The position numbers were made by a program, and so were the translations under genes. Under the pieces are notes generated by a model. The model saw only the letters and a program-made list of their open reading frames with translations, had not been told where the DNA came from and ran no database searches. A stretch of DNA of 48,814 nt from Eubacterium sp. CAG:251 (GTDB lineage: Bacteria; Bacillota; Clostridia; Oscillospirales; Acutalibacteraceae), in NCBI GenBank assembly GCA_000436835.1, contig FR889132.1, positions 1 to 48,814 on the forward strand, written 5' to 3'. Numbering within the stretch: the first letter of the stretch is position 1; each line of letters begins with the position of its first letter. Shown in pieces: positions 34,523-42,265 of this stretch.

Positions 34523-35326
34523 ATGCGTAAATATTTATGCGTTTTAATATCAATAGTTTTATGCCTGACGGTGTTTTGCGCTTGCTCAAACGGCAAAACC
34601 GCCAACGTGGCAGGAAGTACAAACATTACTTCATCAACTTCGAGTGAACAGACGACAGATGCAGGAGAAGTAACTGTAACGGCAAATGAGGTTCAAACCA
34701 CACAAAAAAAAGATAAAAAAACAACCAAAAAAGGCGAAAAGGCTTCGACTGCCGCTAAATCTGTTTCAAAAAAAGATAATAAAAAAACTACCGATGCCTC
34801 AAAAAAGTCGAACAGCAAGTCAAAAAGTAATACTAAATCAAAAAGCAATACAGAAGCTAAAAAGAAGTATGCTAAAGAAAAAGAGTCTAAGGCTAAAAAG
34901 CCGAAAAAAACTTTGCAAAAAGAGAATGACGATAAGGTTACTCAAACCACCTCGTCTGAGATTAATTGCTCAATCACGATTGAATGTAAATCCATTCTCG
35001 ATAATATGGACAATTTGGAACCGGAACACGAAAAATACGTTCCCAAAAACGGAATCATGCTTAATAATTATAAAACCACGCTTAAAAGCAAGAGCACAGT
35101 TTATGATTTGTTTAAAAAAGCGTGCAATGATAAAGGCATAACCTATACTGCAGAGTATGGTATGTATAGTGTTTATATTGCGGGAATAAATAATATTGAC
35201 GAATTTGATTGCGGAAAAGGCAGCGGCTGGAAGTATAGGGTCAATGGAAGCTATCCAAACATAAGCGTGGATTTAAAAAAGCTTAAAGACGGTGATAAGG
35301 TTGTATTTACATACATCTGTTCATAA
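34523..35326 (+). CDS. DUF4430 (transcobalamin-C-terminal-like) surface lipoprotein
   Basis: The 267-residue protein has a signal peptide with a plausible lipid Cys21 (FCAC) and a Thr/Ser/Lys-rich linker (about 25-145) suited to crossing the wall. A C-terminal DUF4430-type domain follows (about 147-266), with CSITIECKSILDN, STVYDLFKKAC, the core GSGWKYRVNG (233-242) and DGDKVVFTYI. DUF4430 is related to the C-terminal beta domain of animal intrinsic factor/transcobalamin. It directly follows a cobalamin riboswitch, so a role in binding cobalamin or a corrinoid at the surface is likely but unproven. It is 32 bp before its partner gene, in one operon. Confidence 0.85.
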   Translation: MRKYLCVLISIVLCLTVFCACSNGKTANVAGSTNITSSTSSEQTTDAGEVTVTANEVQTTQKKDKKTTKKGEKASTAAKSVSKKDNKKTTDASKKSNSKSKSNTKSKSNTEAKKKYAKEKESKAKKPKKTLQKENDDKVTQTTSSEINCSITIECKSILDNMDNLEPEHEKYVPKNGIMLNNYKTTLKSKSTVYDLFKKACNDKGITYTAEYGMYSVYIAGINNIDEFDCGKGSGWKYRVNGSYPNISVDLKKLKDGDKVVFTYICS

Positions 35327-35358
35327 AAAAATAATTTCATATTAGGAGGTTAATAAAT

Positions 35359-36726
35359 ATGAAAAAATTAATTTCAGTTACACTTGCAATTTGCGTTGCA
35401 TTGACTTCTCTTTTCACAGGGATTTATGCAATGGCAGACAGTAAGGTAACAAGCAGTGACGTTAAAACAAAAATTAATGAAAGCGCAATATATCTTATGT
35501 CTGTTAAAAAGGCAGGCTTTACTGTTGATAATGCCGGCAGCCTCAACTCATTTATACGTGCAGGCGTAAATATGAGCGACTATAAGGCTGAGTTTGCAAA
35601 GAGCGTTAAGGAAAATCTTGACTCAAACGGCGGCAAGATTCAATCAACTGTAGGATATGACGAGAATAACAACTGGGCTCCTATCAAAGGCGAGTCTGCA
35701 GGCGTTTATGCAAACGTTATTTTAGCGCTTGACGGCTTGGGTTACAGTGCAAAGAGCTTTGAGGGTTATAATATTGTATCTGCATTTGAAAATGTTAAAC
35801 TTGTTAAGGATAACGAAAATCAATATCTTTTCTCTTCAATCTTTACTGTAGCAAATAAATACGGCCTTAAGGATTATCTCAAGAAGGCTCAAAACTTCCT
35901 TGTAAATAATTACTATGAGTTTGGTACAGGCTCAACATATTATACCAGCACAGACAGCACATCTCAGTTTGTAATCGCTGTTGCACCGTATGCAGGCTAT
36001 CAGTCATTTGTAGATGATGCACTTGCATCAATTGAAAACTTCAAGAAAGACGGCGGCTATCTTTATAATCTTGACAACACCTACGGTGAGCCAAAGGTAA
36101 ATGCCGATTCAACAGCTCTTGCGCTTGCCGCTTATTCTGCCGCAAATAATCTTGACAAGGCACAGAAGATTTACACTGAGCTTTCTGCATTTGAATGTAA
36201 AGACGTAAAGGGTGCTTACTATTACACTGCTGATGATAAAAGCGAAAACCCAACTGCAACGGCAGATGCACTCACAGGTCTTATGTATTTCTATGATGCA
36301 CTCAAGGCTAAAGAGGCTTATGACGCAACTACTACAACCACAACGACTACTGCTCCTTCAACAACAAAGCCGACAACTAAGAAGGCTACAACATACGCTA
36401 AGGACGGCAGCTATGTAAATAAAAAGCAAAAGAAAGTTTCAATCAAGAAGCTTAAAAAGGCAAGAAAAGGCTTTAAGGCAAGCTGGAAAAAGGTAACACG
36501 CGTATCAGGTTATCAAATCCAAATTTCAACTTCAAAGAAGTTCACAAGAGAAACCTCAACCTATTCTATTAAGGGCAACAAGAAAACTTCTAAGTCATTT
36601 AAGGGTTTAAAGGCTAAAAAGACTTACTATGTTCGTGTTCGTACCTATAAGAATGCAAAGGTAAACGGCAAGAGTGTTAAGGTATACTCATCTTGGTCTA
36701 AGGTTAAATCTGTTAAGACTAAATAA
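35359..36726 (+). CDS. Secreted alpha/alpha-toroid-like protein with FN3 surface domain
   Basis: The 455-residue protein has a signal peptide (to about residue 26) and a helical region (about 32-322). Repeats such as NADSTALALAAYSAANN and NPTATADALTGLMYFYDA look like a prenyltransferase/terpene-cyclase alpha/alpha toroid. A Thr-rich linker (323-345) leads to a Lys-rich FN3-like domain (about 358-455: GFKASWKKVTRVSGYQIQIS, KKTYYVRVRTYK). The toroid is the fold of the N-terminal domain of intrinsic factor/transcobalamin. It has a strong GGAGG and no own promoter, so the cobalamin riboswitch should control it too. It could instead be a generic surface protein. Confidence 0.8.
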   Translation: MKKLISVTLAICVALTSLFTGIYAMADSKVTSSDVKTKINESAIYLMSVKKAGFTVDNAGSLNSFIRAGVNMSDYKAEFAKSVKENLDSNGGKIQSTVGYDENNNWAPIKGESAGVYANVILALDGLGYSAKSFEGYNIVSAFENVKLVKDNENQYLFSSIFTVANKYGLKDYLKKAQNFLVNNYYEFGTGSTYYTSTDSTSQFVIAVAPYAGYQSFVDDALASIENFKKDGGYLYNLDNTYGEPKVNADSTALALAAYSAANNLDKAQKIYTELSAFECKDVKGAYYYTADDKSENPTATADALTGLMYFYDALKAKEAYDATTTTTTTTAPSTTKPTTKKATTYAKDGSYVNKKQKKVSIKKLKKARKGFKASWKKVTRVSGYQIQISTSKKFTRETSTYSIKGNKKTSKSFKGLKAKKTYYVRVRTYKNAKVNGKSVKVYSSWSKVKSVKTK

Positions 36727-36764
36727 GTCGGTTGTGAATAAACAGCCATAAACGTGCCGGAAAA

Positions 36765-36814
36765 AAGGATTAGGTATTCGTATTAATTTACGAATATCTA
36801 ATCCTTAATTTTTT
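36765..36814 (+). terminator. Intrinsic terminator after the toroid/FN3 gene
   Basis: AAGGATTAGGTATTCGTA pairs with TACGAATATCTAATCCTT over 18 bp with one G-U pair, followed by AATTTTTT. Confidence 0.92.
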
Positions 36815-36993
36815 ATATCAATAACATTTGAACGTTTTGTCTTAATGTCCTAAAGGATACGGCGACAAAACGTTGGGCACTTTGAATTTTTAGCAAAGGG
36901 GCAGTACCCACGTACAGCTCCCTTCACTAAAAATCCAATTCTGACTATTTCTTCGCAACCGCTTTTGGTGAGATGCGGCAGATTTTGCATATT

Positions 36994-37035
36994 AAAAAGG
37001 GATTAGATATTTTTTAATATCTAATCCCTTTTTTT
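36994..37035. terminator. Bidirectional terminator at the end of the 632-aa protein gene
   Basis: AAAAAGGGATTAGATATT, a TTTT loop and AATATCTAATCCCTTTTT form an 18-bp stem. It shares the GGATTAGATATT core with the first terminator 200 bp away. Confidence 0.9.
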
Positions 37036-37047
37036 GTTATATTTTAA

Positions 37048-38946
37048 CTATTTTACTGTAATGCTTTTTGCCTGAATAAATGTGCCTTTGCCGCCGTCTG
37101 TTGTAATCTCAACGGTGTCGCCTTTATTTACAAGCATTACCTCCATACAGTCGCCTACGTTAATGTAATAATATTTTCCGTCAACCTTAAGGTAATAAAC
37201 AGAATTGCCGTCGTTTACGCTTGTTTTGATATCTTCAACCGTGCCTGTAACTGTGCCCTTTGCGGTTTCCTTGCTTGGTTTGGTTGTTGTTTCGTTTTCG
37301 GTATTATTTGCATTATCTTTTGCATTGTTATCGTCCGTGATATCTGCGTTGTTCGACTCGTTTATCTTGCTTTCGTCAACAATTATGTTTGATTTGTCAA
37401 CATTGTCTGCAATGCCCTTTTCTTTAAGTGCGTCAATGTAGTTTTCAATAGCATTGTTAAGCGCTTTGGCATCACTCTTTGCAGTATCAAGAAGCCCTGT
37501 TCCAACAACGGTTTTATCCTTAAGGCTTACGAATGCATATCCCTTAACCGTGTTGCTGTCACCGTAAAGTGACATAAAGTAGGTCGGATTGCCGTCAATT
37601 CCCAAAAGAATAGGGAACGTTGCCTGATAGCCGTAGTTCTGTACTGCGTCGGTTGCCGACTCTTGAGCCGAAAATTCCGTTGCACCCGGGCTCTTGTAAT
37701 ATCTTGCTTCCTTGGTACGCTGATTGATAAGGATAAAGCCGAAGTTTGAAGCGTCTGTTTCGGCAGAGGTTACACCTGTGAATACCCAAACGTCATCGTC
37801 CATAGCAATGTTACCGCTGCCTGTTGAAGCAATGTTTACGTCATTTTGGAAAATTATTGAGTTCCAGAAGCCGTTTTGAAGCTTGCCGTGATAGTTGTAC
37901 TGCTCAAGAACGAGTGCCTCACTGTAAACCACGTCAATCCAATTAAGGCGCTTGTCATTCTTTACTGTTTCAATATCGTAATATTTGCTTTTGCCTGTAA
38001 GCGCATCTGTAATGATTGCACCCTTAACGTCTGTACCGCCGTAAAGACCGATTGTTTTGTCAAGCACGGCTGTAATCCAATATGGGTGCATATTATCGTC
38101 AATTTCAAAGTTTGGCGTATCAAGAAGCTCTGTAGGATACTGGAAACGAAGGTGACGAATAAGCTTTTCGTTGAAAAGCTCGGCAGGTGAATACTTAATG
38201 CCCTCGCCGAATTTGTCAACACAGTTTACTGCCGTAACCTTTTGGCTTACAAGGTCAACGAGCATATAAGCCGGAGTGCCGTTTTTAGTATTGTTCATCC
38301 ATTTGAAGAAGTCGGCATATTGAAGATGTGCAACTCTGCAAGGAGTGTTTTTGTAGTTGATTTGTGTTGAATTGTCGCTTACAACATACTGGCTCTTGTA
38401 TTCTTCAAGAGAGCCTAACTGTTGGTCGGCAAGCGCAATTGCACGGTTAGAGTCAAGACGAGGCACTTTGTCATAGCTGATATCTTCAAAGTCATTTTCA
38501 AAGTTGCCGTCGCTGATTGTAAGAAGGTTGCTGTACGATTTTGCACGGAAAAGGGTTACACCGGTAAGATATCCGACAGCCATAACAACCACGAGCACAC
38601 CCACAATTATTACGGGTACTAACGATTTTTTCTTAACATATTCTTTTCTTTCGATTTTCTTGTTAGCTCTGCAAACAAGTGCAAATGAAAGCATAAATAC
38701 AACTACAAGAAGAATTAAGAAAAGATACATCTGCGTGTCTTTAAAGTTTAATGCCGGGAGCATCATATAGTAAGCAATGCCGCCCACTACTGCTGTGATA
38801 AGGAAAGAAATGAGCAAGCGAAGCGGAATTTTTGTCGGCTTAACTACTGCCGTTACCTCGTCGCTTTTCGGCCATTTGATTTTTTCTTTAAATTCGTTGA
38901 TAACCTCATCGGCATCATAATCCATATTAGGAATTTTGTTGTCCAT
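37048..38946 (-). CDS. Membrane-anchored protein of unknown function with large external domain
   Basis: The 632-residue protein has a cytoplasmic N-terminus, three membrane segments (about 45-68, 73-95 and 108-130) and a long external region (about 131-530). Patterns there, such as PAYMLVDLVSQKVTAVN, HPYWITAVLDKTIGLYGG and GAIITDALTGKSKYYDIE, suggest repeated beta-sheet modules. A Asn/Asp/Thr/Lys-rich linker (about 525-565) leads to a small C-terminal beta domain (GTVTGTVEDIK..YYLKVDGKYYYINVGD). I do not recognise the family. It has its own promoter at 38977-39005 and a terminator, so it is monocistronic. Confidence 0.8.
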   Translation of the reverse strand: MDNKIPNMDYDADEVINEFKEKIKWPKSDEVTAVVKPTKIPLRLLISFLITAVVGGIAYYMMLPALNFKDTQMYLFLILLVVVFMLSFALVCRANKKIERKEYVKKKSLVPVIIVGVLVVVMAVGYLTGVTLFRAKSYSNLLTISDGNFENDFEDISYDKVPRLDSNRAIALADQQLGSLEEYKSQYVVSDNSTQINYKNTPCRVAHLQYADFFKWMNNTKNGTPAYMLVDLVSQKVTAVNCVDKFGEGIKYSPAELFNEKLIRHLRFQYPTELLDTPNFEIDDNMHPYWITAVLDKTIGLYGGTDVKGAIITDALTGKSKYYDIETVKNDKRLNWIDVVYSEALVLEQYNYHGKLQNGFWNSIIFQNDVNIASTGSGNIAMDDDVWVFTGVTSAETDASNFGFILINQRTKEARYYKSPGATEFSAQESATDAVQNYGYQATFPILLGIDGNPTYFMSLYGDSNTVKGYAFVSLKDKTVVGTGLLDTAKSDAKALNNAIENYIDALKEKGIADNVDKSNIIVDESKINESNNADITDDNNAKDNANNTENETTTKPSKETAKGTVTGTVEDIKTSVNDGNSVYYLKVDGKYYYINVGDCMEVMLVNKGDTVEITTDGGKGTFIQAKSITVK

Positions 38947-38976
38947 ATTTTATCTCCAATCTAAGATAGTTTAATT

Positions 38977-39005
38977 ATTATACTATAATTTAATTATTTA
39001 ATCAA
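38977..39005 (-). promoter_or_regulatory. Promoter of the 632-aa protein gene
   Basis: On the minus strand, TTGATT (39000-39005) and TATAAT (38977-38982) are separated by 17 bp. Confidence 0.78.
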
Positions 39006-39061
39006 TATATATTATATTGTATAAAATGTAAATTTTAGCCATAGTATTAGTGGTGGTATAA

Positions 39062-40087
39062 ATGAAGATAAAAAATGTTACATATTCCTTTTTTCAAACG
39101 CTTTGCTTGATTTTTCTTGCCGCTTTGTTTATCATTTTTTCAAAAAATACACGCAAGGGGGCTTATGACGGCTTAACTCTTGCAATGAATACAGTTGTGC
39201 CGTCGCTTTTGCCGCTTTTGATAATATTTTTAACCTTTATGAAATCGAGTGCAAATAATATTTTGATAAAACTGTTCGGAAATTTTTCAAGAGTATTTTT
39301 TAATCTGCCAAAGGCGGCTTTTTCGGCAATTCTTTTCGGTCTTGTCGGCGGATATCCCACAGGCGCACTGTTGAGTGAGGAACTTTTTGAGGCAGGGGAG
39401 ATAGATTCAAATCAGGCAAAACGTTTAATGTGCTTTAATTTTTGCGGCGGCTGCGGCTTTATAATCACCGCTGTCGGCACAGTCACCTTTAACAGCACAA
39501 GGCTCGGCGTAATGCTCTTTTTGTCAAACGCTTTGTCGTCAATTTTAATCGGTTTCATCCTTTCGTTTAAGGAAAAAAGGCTTGAAAAAAGCGAATACTC
39601 TCTTTTTTCTTTCACCTCTCTCGGCGACGCACTCACCCTTGCCACACCCAAGGCGGCGCAAAGCGTAATAGTGATAACGGCATATATCGTTTTGTTTTCA
39701 GCTCTTAGCAGTACAGTCAAAATTCCCGAACCGCTTTTGCCGATTATTGAGATAACAAACGGCGTTTGTAACGGCGATTTTTCTCTGCCGCTTACTGCCG
39801 CATTTCTCTCCTTCGGCGGAATTTGTATTCATCTTCAAATTTTAGGTGTGCTGAGAAAATTTAAAATGAGCTATTTTGAATTTCTGCTTTTCAGGCTCAT
39901 TTCAAGCGTTTTGTCTTATTTTATTATGAAATTACTTTTGTACTTTTTCCCTGTTGATTTGTCTGTGTTTGCCAATGCTTCAACTCCCGTCAGGCTTTCA
40001 AGCGTGAATGTAACGCTGTCCGTTTTGCTCGTTGCGGGGTGCTTTGTAAGCGTGCTTGACCTCAACTCTCGCCGTAAAGTTGTGTGA
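39062..40087 (+). CDS. YlbJ-like sporulation/nucleoside-recognition (Gate) membrane protein
   Basis: The 341-residue protein has about eight membrane segments. The family-like parts are GAYDGLTLAMNTVVPSLLPLLII, FGLVGGYPTGALLSEELFEAGEID and CFNFCGGCGFIITAVG, matching the YlbJ/SpoVV type. In spore formers the YlbJ family functions in the mother cell, where it is linked to dipicolinate movement across the outer forespore membrane. It agrees with the PdaA-like gene as a sign of a spore former. It stands alone and ends at a strong terminator. Confidence 0.87.
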   Translation: MKIKNVTYSFFQTLCLIFLAALFIIFSKNTRKGAYDGLTLAMNTVVPSLLPLLIIFLTFMKSSANNILIKLFGNFSRVFFNLPKAAFSAILFGLVGGYPTGALLSEELFEAGEIDSNQAKRLMCFNFCGGCGFIITAVGTVTFNSTRLGVMLFLSNALSSILIGFILSFKEKRLEKSEYSLFSFTSLGDALTLATPKAAQSVIVITAYIVLFSALSSTVKIPEPLLPIIEITNGVCNGDFSLPLTAAFLSFGGICIHLQILGVLRKFKMSYFEFLLFRLISSVLSYFIMKLLLYFFPVDLSVFANASTPVRLSSVNVTLSVLLVAGCFVSVLDLNSRRKVV

Positions 40088-40098
40088 GAGGGGGCTTA

Positions 40099-40150
40099 TT
40101 AAAAAATATCGAGGCAGTGACCTTATAACCTGTCACCGCCTCGATATTTT
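40099..40150. terminator. Bidirectional terminator between the ylbJ-like gene and the lipoprotein islet
   Basis: AAAAATATCGAGGC-A-GTGAC and GTCAC-C-GCCTCGATATTTTT form a stem of about 19 bp with one internal mismatch and a 10-nt loop. The T-run serves +, and the A-run serves -. Confidence 0.93.
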
Positions 40151-40978
40151 TTAATTTGTACCTTTAAGTGAATTCATATATCCCAAATTGCTGATTTTCT
40201 TGTACGTCATATTACTGCCCGGTAATGTGTCAGAGCCTATTTCCGTGAGATTCTTTTCGTTGCGTCTAAAAACAAAATCATCGGAATCGGTATTTTTTAA
40301 AGTGATTTTTTCTTTATCAATTTCACATTCTCCGTACAGTTCTAAATTTTTGTTTATATCAACCCAATCAAAATAACTTTGTCCTCCGCTTTTAGGCTTG
40401 ATAATACGTATTCCCAAGTTATTGTCTTCTTCATTAATATATAGTCCACTTATATTATCATCAATGGTTGGTTCATCATTTTTCATTCTTGTTAATGTTG
40501 TTTTTCCGCCTATGATAAGAGTATCCTCGTTTTGAAATTCATGTGAAATGTATTTATCTTCAATTACGCCCCAAAAGTTGTATTTCAAAGTAATTCCGAT
40601 ATTTTGACTGTTTTGTGCATAATTGGTATAGCTTTGTAATTCCTCATCAGTATATGAATCGGGTTCTGGTATTGTATAGCCGCTGTATCCGATACTTTTA
40701 AGTTCTGATTCTACAGAATATGATCCGCCGTCCGACATTACGTCATCCATTATATTAGCTATATCCTGTTCTTTAACGGGCGTATAATTAACAACAATAC
40801 CGTTAGAATAAAATTCTACAATTTCTCCGTCAGAAGAACTCCAAACTCCAAGAATATGTGATTTAACATATTCGGTATCACTGAGTAATTTATCGTTGTA
40901 TTTGTTTGTCATATTATTTGCACAGCCGGAAAAGAGCAAAATTATACATAAGAATGTTAAGGTTATTGTTTTTTTCAT
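40151..40978 (-). CDS. Lipoprotein of unknown function
   Basis: The protein of about 275 residues starts at the ATG at 40978, preceded by GAGGTG, with a lipoprotein signal (ILLFSGCANN). The mature protein is acidic, Asn/Asp/Ser-rich and probably beta-rich (VWSSSDGEIVEFYSNGIVVNY, GEIVEFY and LGIRIIKPK). No domain is recognised. It is the last of three short genes transcribed away from an HTH regulator, and its base composition is more AT-rich than that of its neighbours. The longer reading frame upstream lacks a signal-like start. Confidence 0.75.
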   Translation of the reverse strand: MKKTITLTFLCIILLFSGCANNMTNKYNDKLLSDTEYVKSHILGVWSSSDGEIVEFYSNGIVVNYTPVKEQDIANIMDDVMSDGGSYSVESELKSIGYSGYTIPEPDSYTDEELQSYTNYAQNSQNIGITLKYNFWGVIEDKYISHEFQNEDTLIIGGKTTLTRMKNDEPTIDDNISGLYINEEDNNLGIRIIKPKSGGQSYFDWVDINKNLELYGECEIDKEKITLKNTDSDDFVFRRNEKNLTEIGSDTLPGSNMTYKKISNLGYMNSLKGTN

Positions 40979-40998
40979 ATTATTAACACCTCGCATTA

Positions 40999-41331
40999 TT
41001 AAAAGCCTAATTCGCACCAATCGCAGGAAGAAATATTGCAATCTTCATCAACAGACAATTCATTTCTCATGCCAATGGTTCCATCACCACCCGCAAGATG
41101 TGCTGTTATTTGCACATCTGCATATGCACCGCCGTCATCATAAAAATTAAAGCTTGTATAAGATGTTATTGTAGACTTATGTTCGTTTTGCATATGATCT
41201 GACATAGCGGCTTTATATTTGCTTTCCTTATTTTCATATCCGAATGAAAAATCACTTTTCTCGCATCCGATTAAACAAAATAAAGTGCAGATTACCATTA
41301 TTATTGATATTAGTTTTATAATTTTTTTCAT
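40999..41331 (-). CDS. Small lipoprotein of unknown function
   Basis: The 110-residue protein has a signal with lipid Cys (FCLIGCEKS) and a short mature domain containing FDDGGAYADVQITAHLAGG-like sequence and several cysteines near the C-terminus (DEDCNISSCDWCELGF). The cysteines suggest a metal site or disulfides. I do not recognise the family. It lies between the longer lipoprotein and the zinc-ribbon gene in the same likely operon. Confidence 0.7.
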   Translation of the reverse strand: MKKIIKLISIIMVICTLFCLIGCEKSDFSFGYENKESKYKAAMSDHMQNEHKSTITSYTSFNFYDDGGAYADVQITAHLAGGDGTIGMRNELSVDEDCNISSCDWCELGF

Positions 41332-41366
41332 ATTGTTTTCTCCGTTTATTTTTGTGTTTAAAAATA

Positions 41367-41894
41367 TTAGTCACAACATAGCGGACAGTAATTAAAACAA
41401 TCCTTATATTTTACGGTTTGACCATATTCGTTTGTACCTGCACTTGCGTTTTCATTTACACGAATGACTTCGGCACCGAAAGCATTTGCAACTTGTTGGC
41501 AACAAGATTTGCTTTTGTGCATATATCCGTCTACTTTTACACTGCCTGCGCTATAGGATGGAAGTTTTGCCACATAATACGAGGAACCAAACAAATTGCT
41601 GTAAGATGGCGCAGAAATAAGAGCCAATGTAATAAGAAATCCGATGATTCCCGTTATAGCCTGATTGCTATTCTTTTGTTTAACGTTTTTTGAATTATTA
41701 TTCGTAGTTGTATCGGTATTGTTTTTAACAACTGTTTGCTCATTGCTGCAATATGGACATGGTTCTTTGCTTATCATATTTCCGCATTTTGGGCATCTCC
41801 ATCTGTGCAGTATAACAGGAGCGCCGCAATTAGGGCAAAATTTTGCCTCATCGGATATTTCTGCCGAACATTTTTTACATTTTATTAAAGCCAT
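41367..41894 (-). CDS. Double zinc-ribbon membrane protein with Cys-rich tail
   Basis: The 175-residue protein begins at 41894 (GGAGA upstream) with zinc ribbons IKCKKCSAEISDEAKFCPNCGAP (about 3-26) and WRCPKCGNMISKEPCPYC. After an Asn/Thr/Lys linker comes one membrane segment (about 75-95). The external part contains SYSAGSVKVDGYMHKSKSCCQ and the C-terminal CFNYCPLCCD. It looks like a membrane-anchored adaptor, but no function is known. It is first of the three-gene operon and divergent from the HTH regulator. Confidence 0.78.
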   Translation of the reverse strand: MALIKCKKCSAEISDEAKFCPNCGAPVILHRWRCPKCGNMISKEPCPYCSNEQTVVKNNTDTTTNNNSKNVKQKNSNQAITGIIGFLITLALISAPSYSNLFGSSYYVAKLPSYSAGSVKVDGYMHKSKSCCQQVANAFGAEVIRVNENASAGTNEYGQTVKYKDCFNYCPLCCD

Positions 41895-41954
41895 AATAAA
41901 GTCTCCTTTCATCTCAAACAATGCATTTGTTTTTTTATAAAACAACCCATATCA

Positions 41955-41983
41955 ATTATAGGTCAATAACACCCTAATGCCAA
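41955..41983 (-). promoter_or_regulatory. Promoter of the zinc-ribbon/lipoprotein operon
   Basis: On the minus strand, TTGGCA (41978-41983) and TATAAT (41955-41960) are separated by 17 bp. Two direct repeats overlap it. Confidence 0.72.
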
Positions 41984-41993
41984 TAGGTCAATA
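41958..41993. promoter_or_regulatory. Direct-repeat operator candidates
   Basis: ATAGGTCAATA occurs at 41958-41968 and 41983-41993, exactly 25 bp apart. One copy overlaps the -10 and the other the -35 box of the minus-strand promoter. They are candidate sites for the divergent HTH protein. Confidence 0.55.
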
Positions 41994-42020
41994 TGACATA
42001 ATATTTAAGAGGTGGATAAT

Positions 42021-42239
42021 ATGTCAAGACTTAAAGAATTAAGAAAAATGCGTGGATATACGCAAATCAAAATGCAAATGCTGACAGGAATTGACCAAAG
42101 CGACTATTCAAAAATTGAAAACGGAAAAAGGTATTATACCTTTGAACAATGCAAAAAAATAGCGCTTGCGCTTGATACAAGTATGGATTATCTTGCAGGA
42201 CTGACAGATGAAGTAAAGCCATATAAAAGGAAAAAGTAG
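42021..42239 (+). CDS. HTH-type (Cro/C1/XRE) transcriptional regulator
   Basis: The 72-residue protein is nearly all DNA-binding domain: RLKELRKMRGYTQIKMQMLTGIDQSDYSKIENGKR is a typical HTH_3, followed by ALALDTSMDYLAGLTD. The ATG at 42021 is preceded by AGAGGTGG; a GTG three codons earlier lies within that site. It is divergent from the zinc-ribbon/lipoprotein operon and probably controls it through the direct repeats. The 3' end overlaps a bidirectional terminator. Confidence 0.9.
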   Translation: MSRLKELRKMRGYTQIKMQMLTGIDQSDYSKIENGKRYYTFEQCKKIALALDTSMDYLAGLTDEVKPYKRKK

Positions 42240-42265
42240 GAACAATAAATGTTCCTACTTTTTTA
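42231..42265. terminator. Bidirectional terminator between the HTH gene and recG
   Basis: AAAAAGTAGGAACA and TGTTCCTACTTTTT form a perfect 14-bp stem with a 5-nt loop. It overlaps the HTH stop codon and the end of recG. Confidence 0.9.

Larger units (their letters stand above)
36727..37047. other. Structured intergenic region with nested hairpins and two related terminators
   Basis: This 321-bp gap has no gene. It holds a terminator at 36765-36814, a hairpin with 11-bp AACGTTTTGTC arms (36831-36874), a longer imperfect hairpin (36881-36938) and a second terminator (36994-37035). The segment GTACCCACGTACAGC (36904-36918) is the exact reverse complement of the last 15 bases of the window. Confidence 0.7.
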
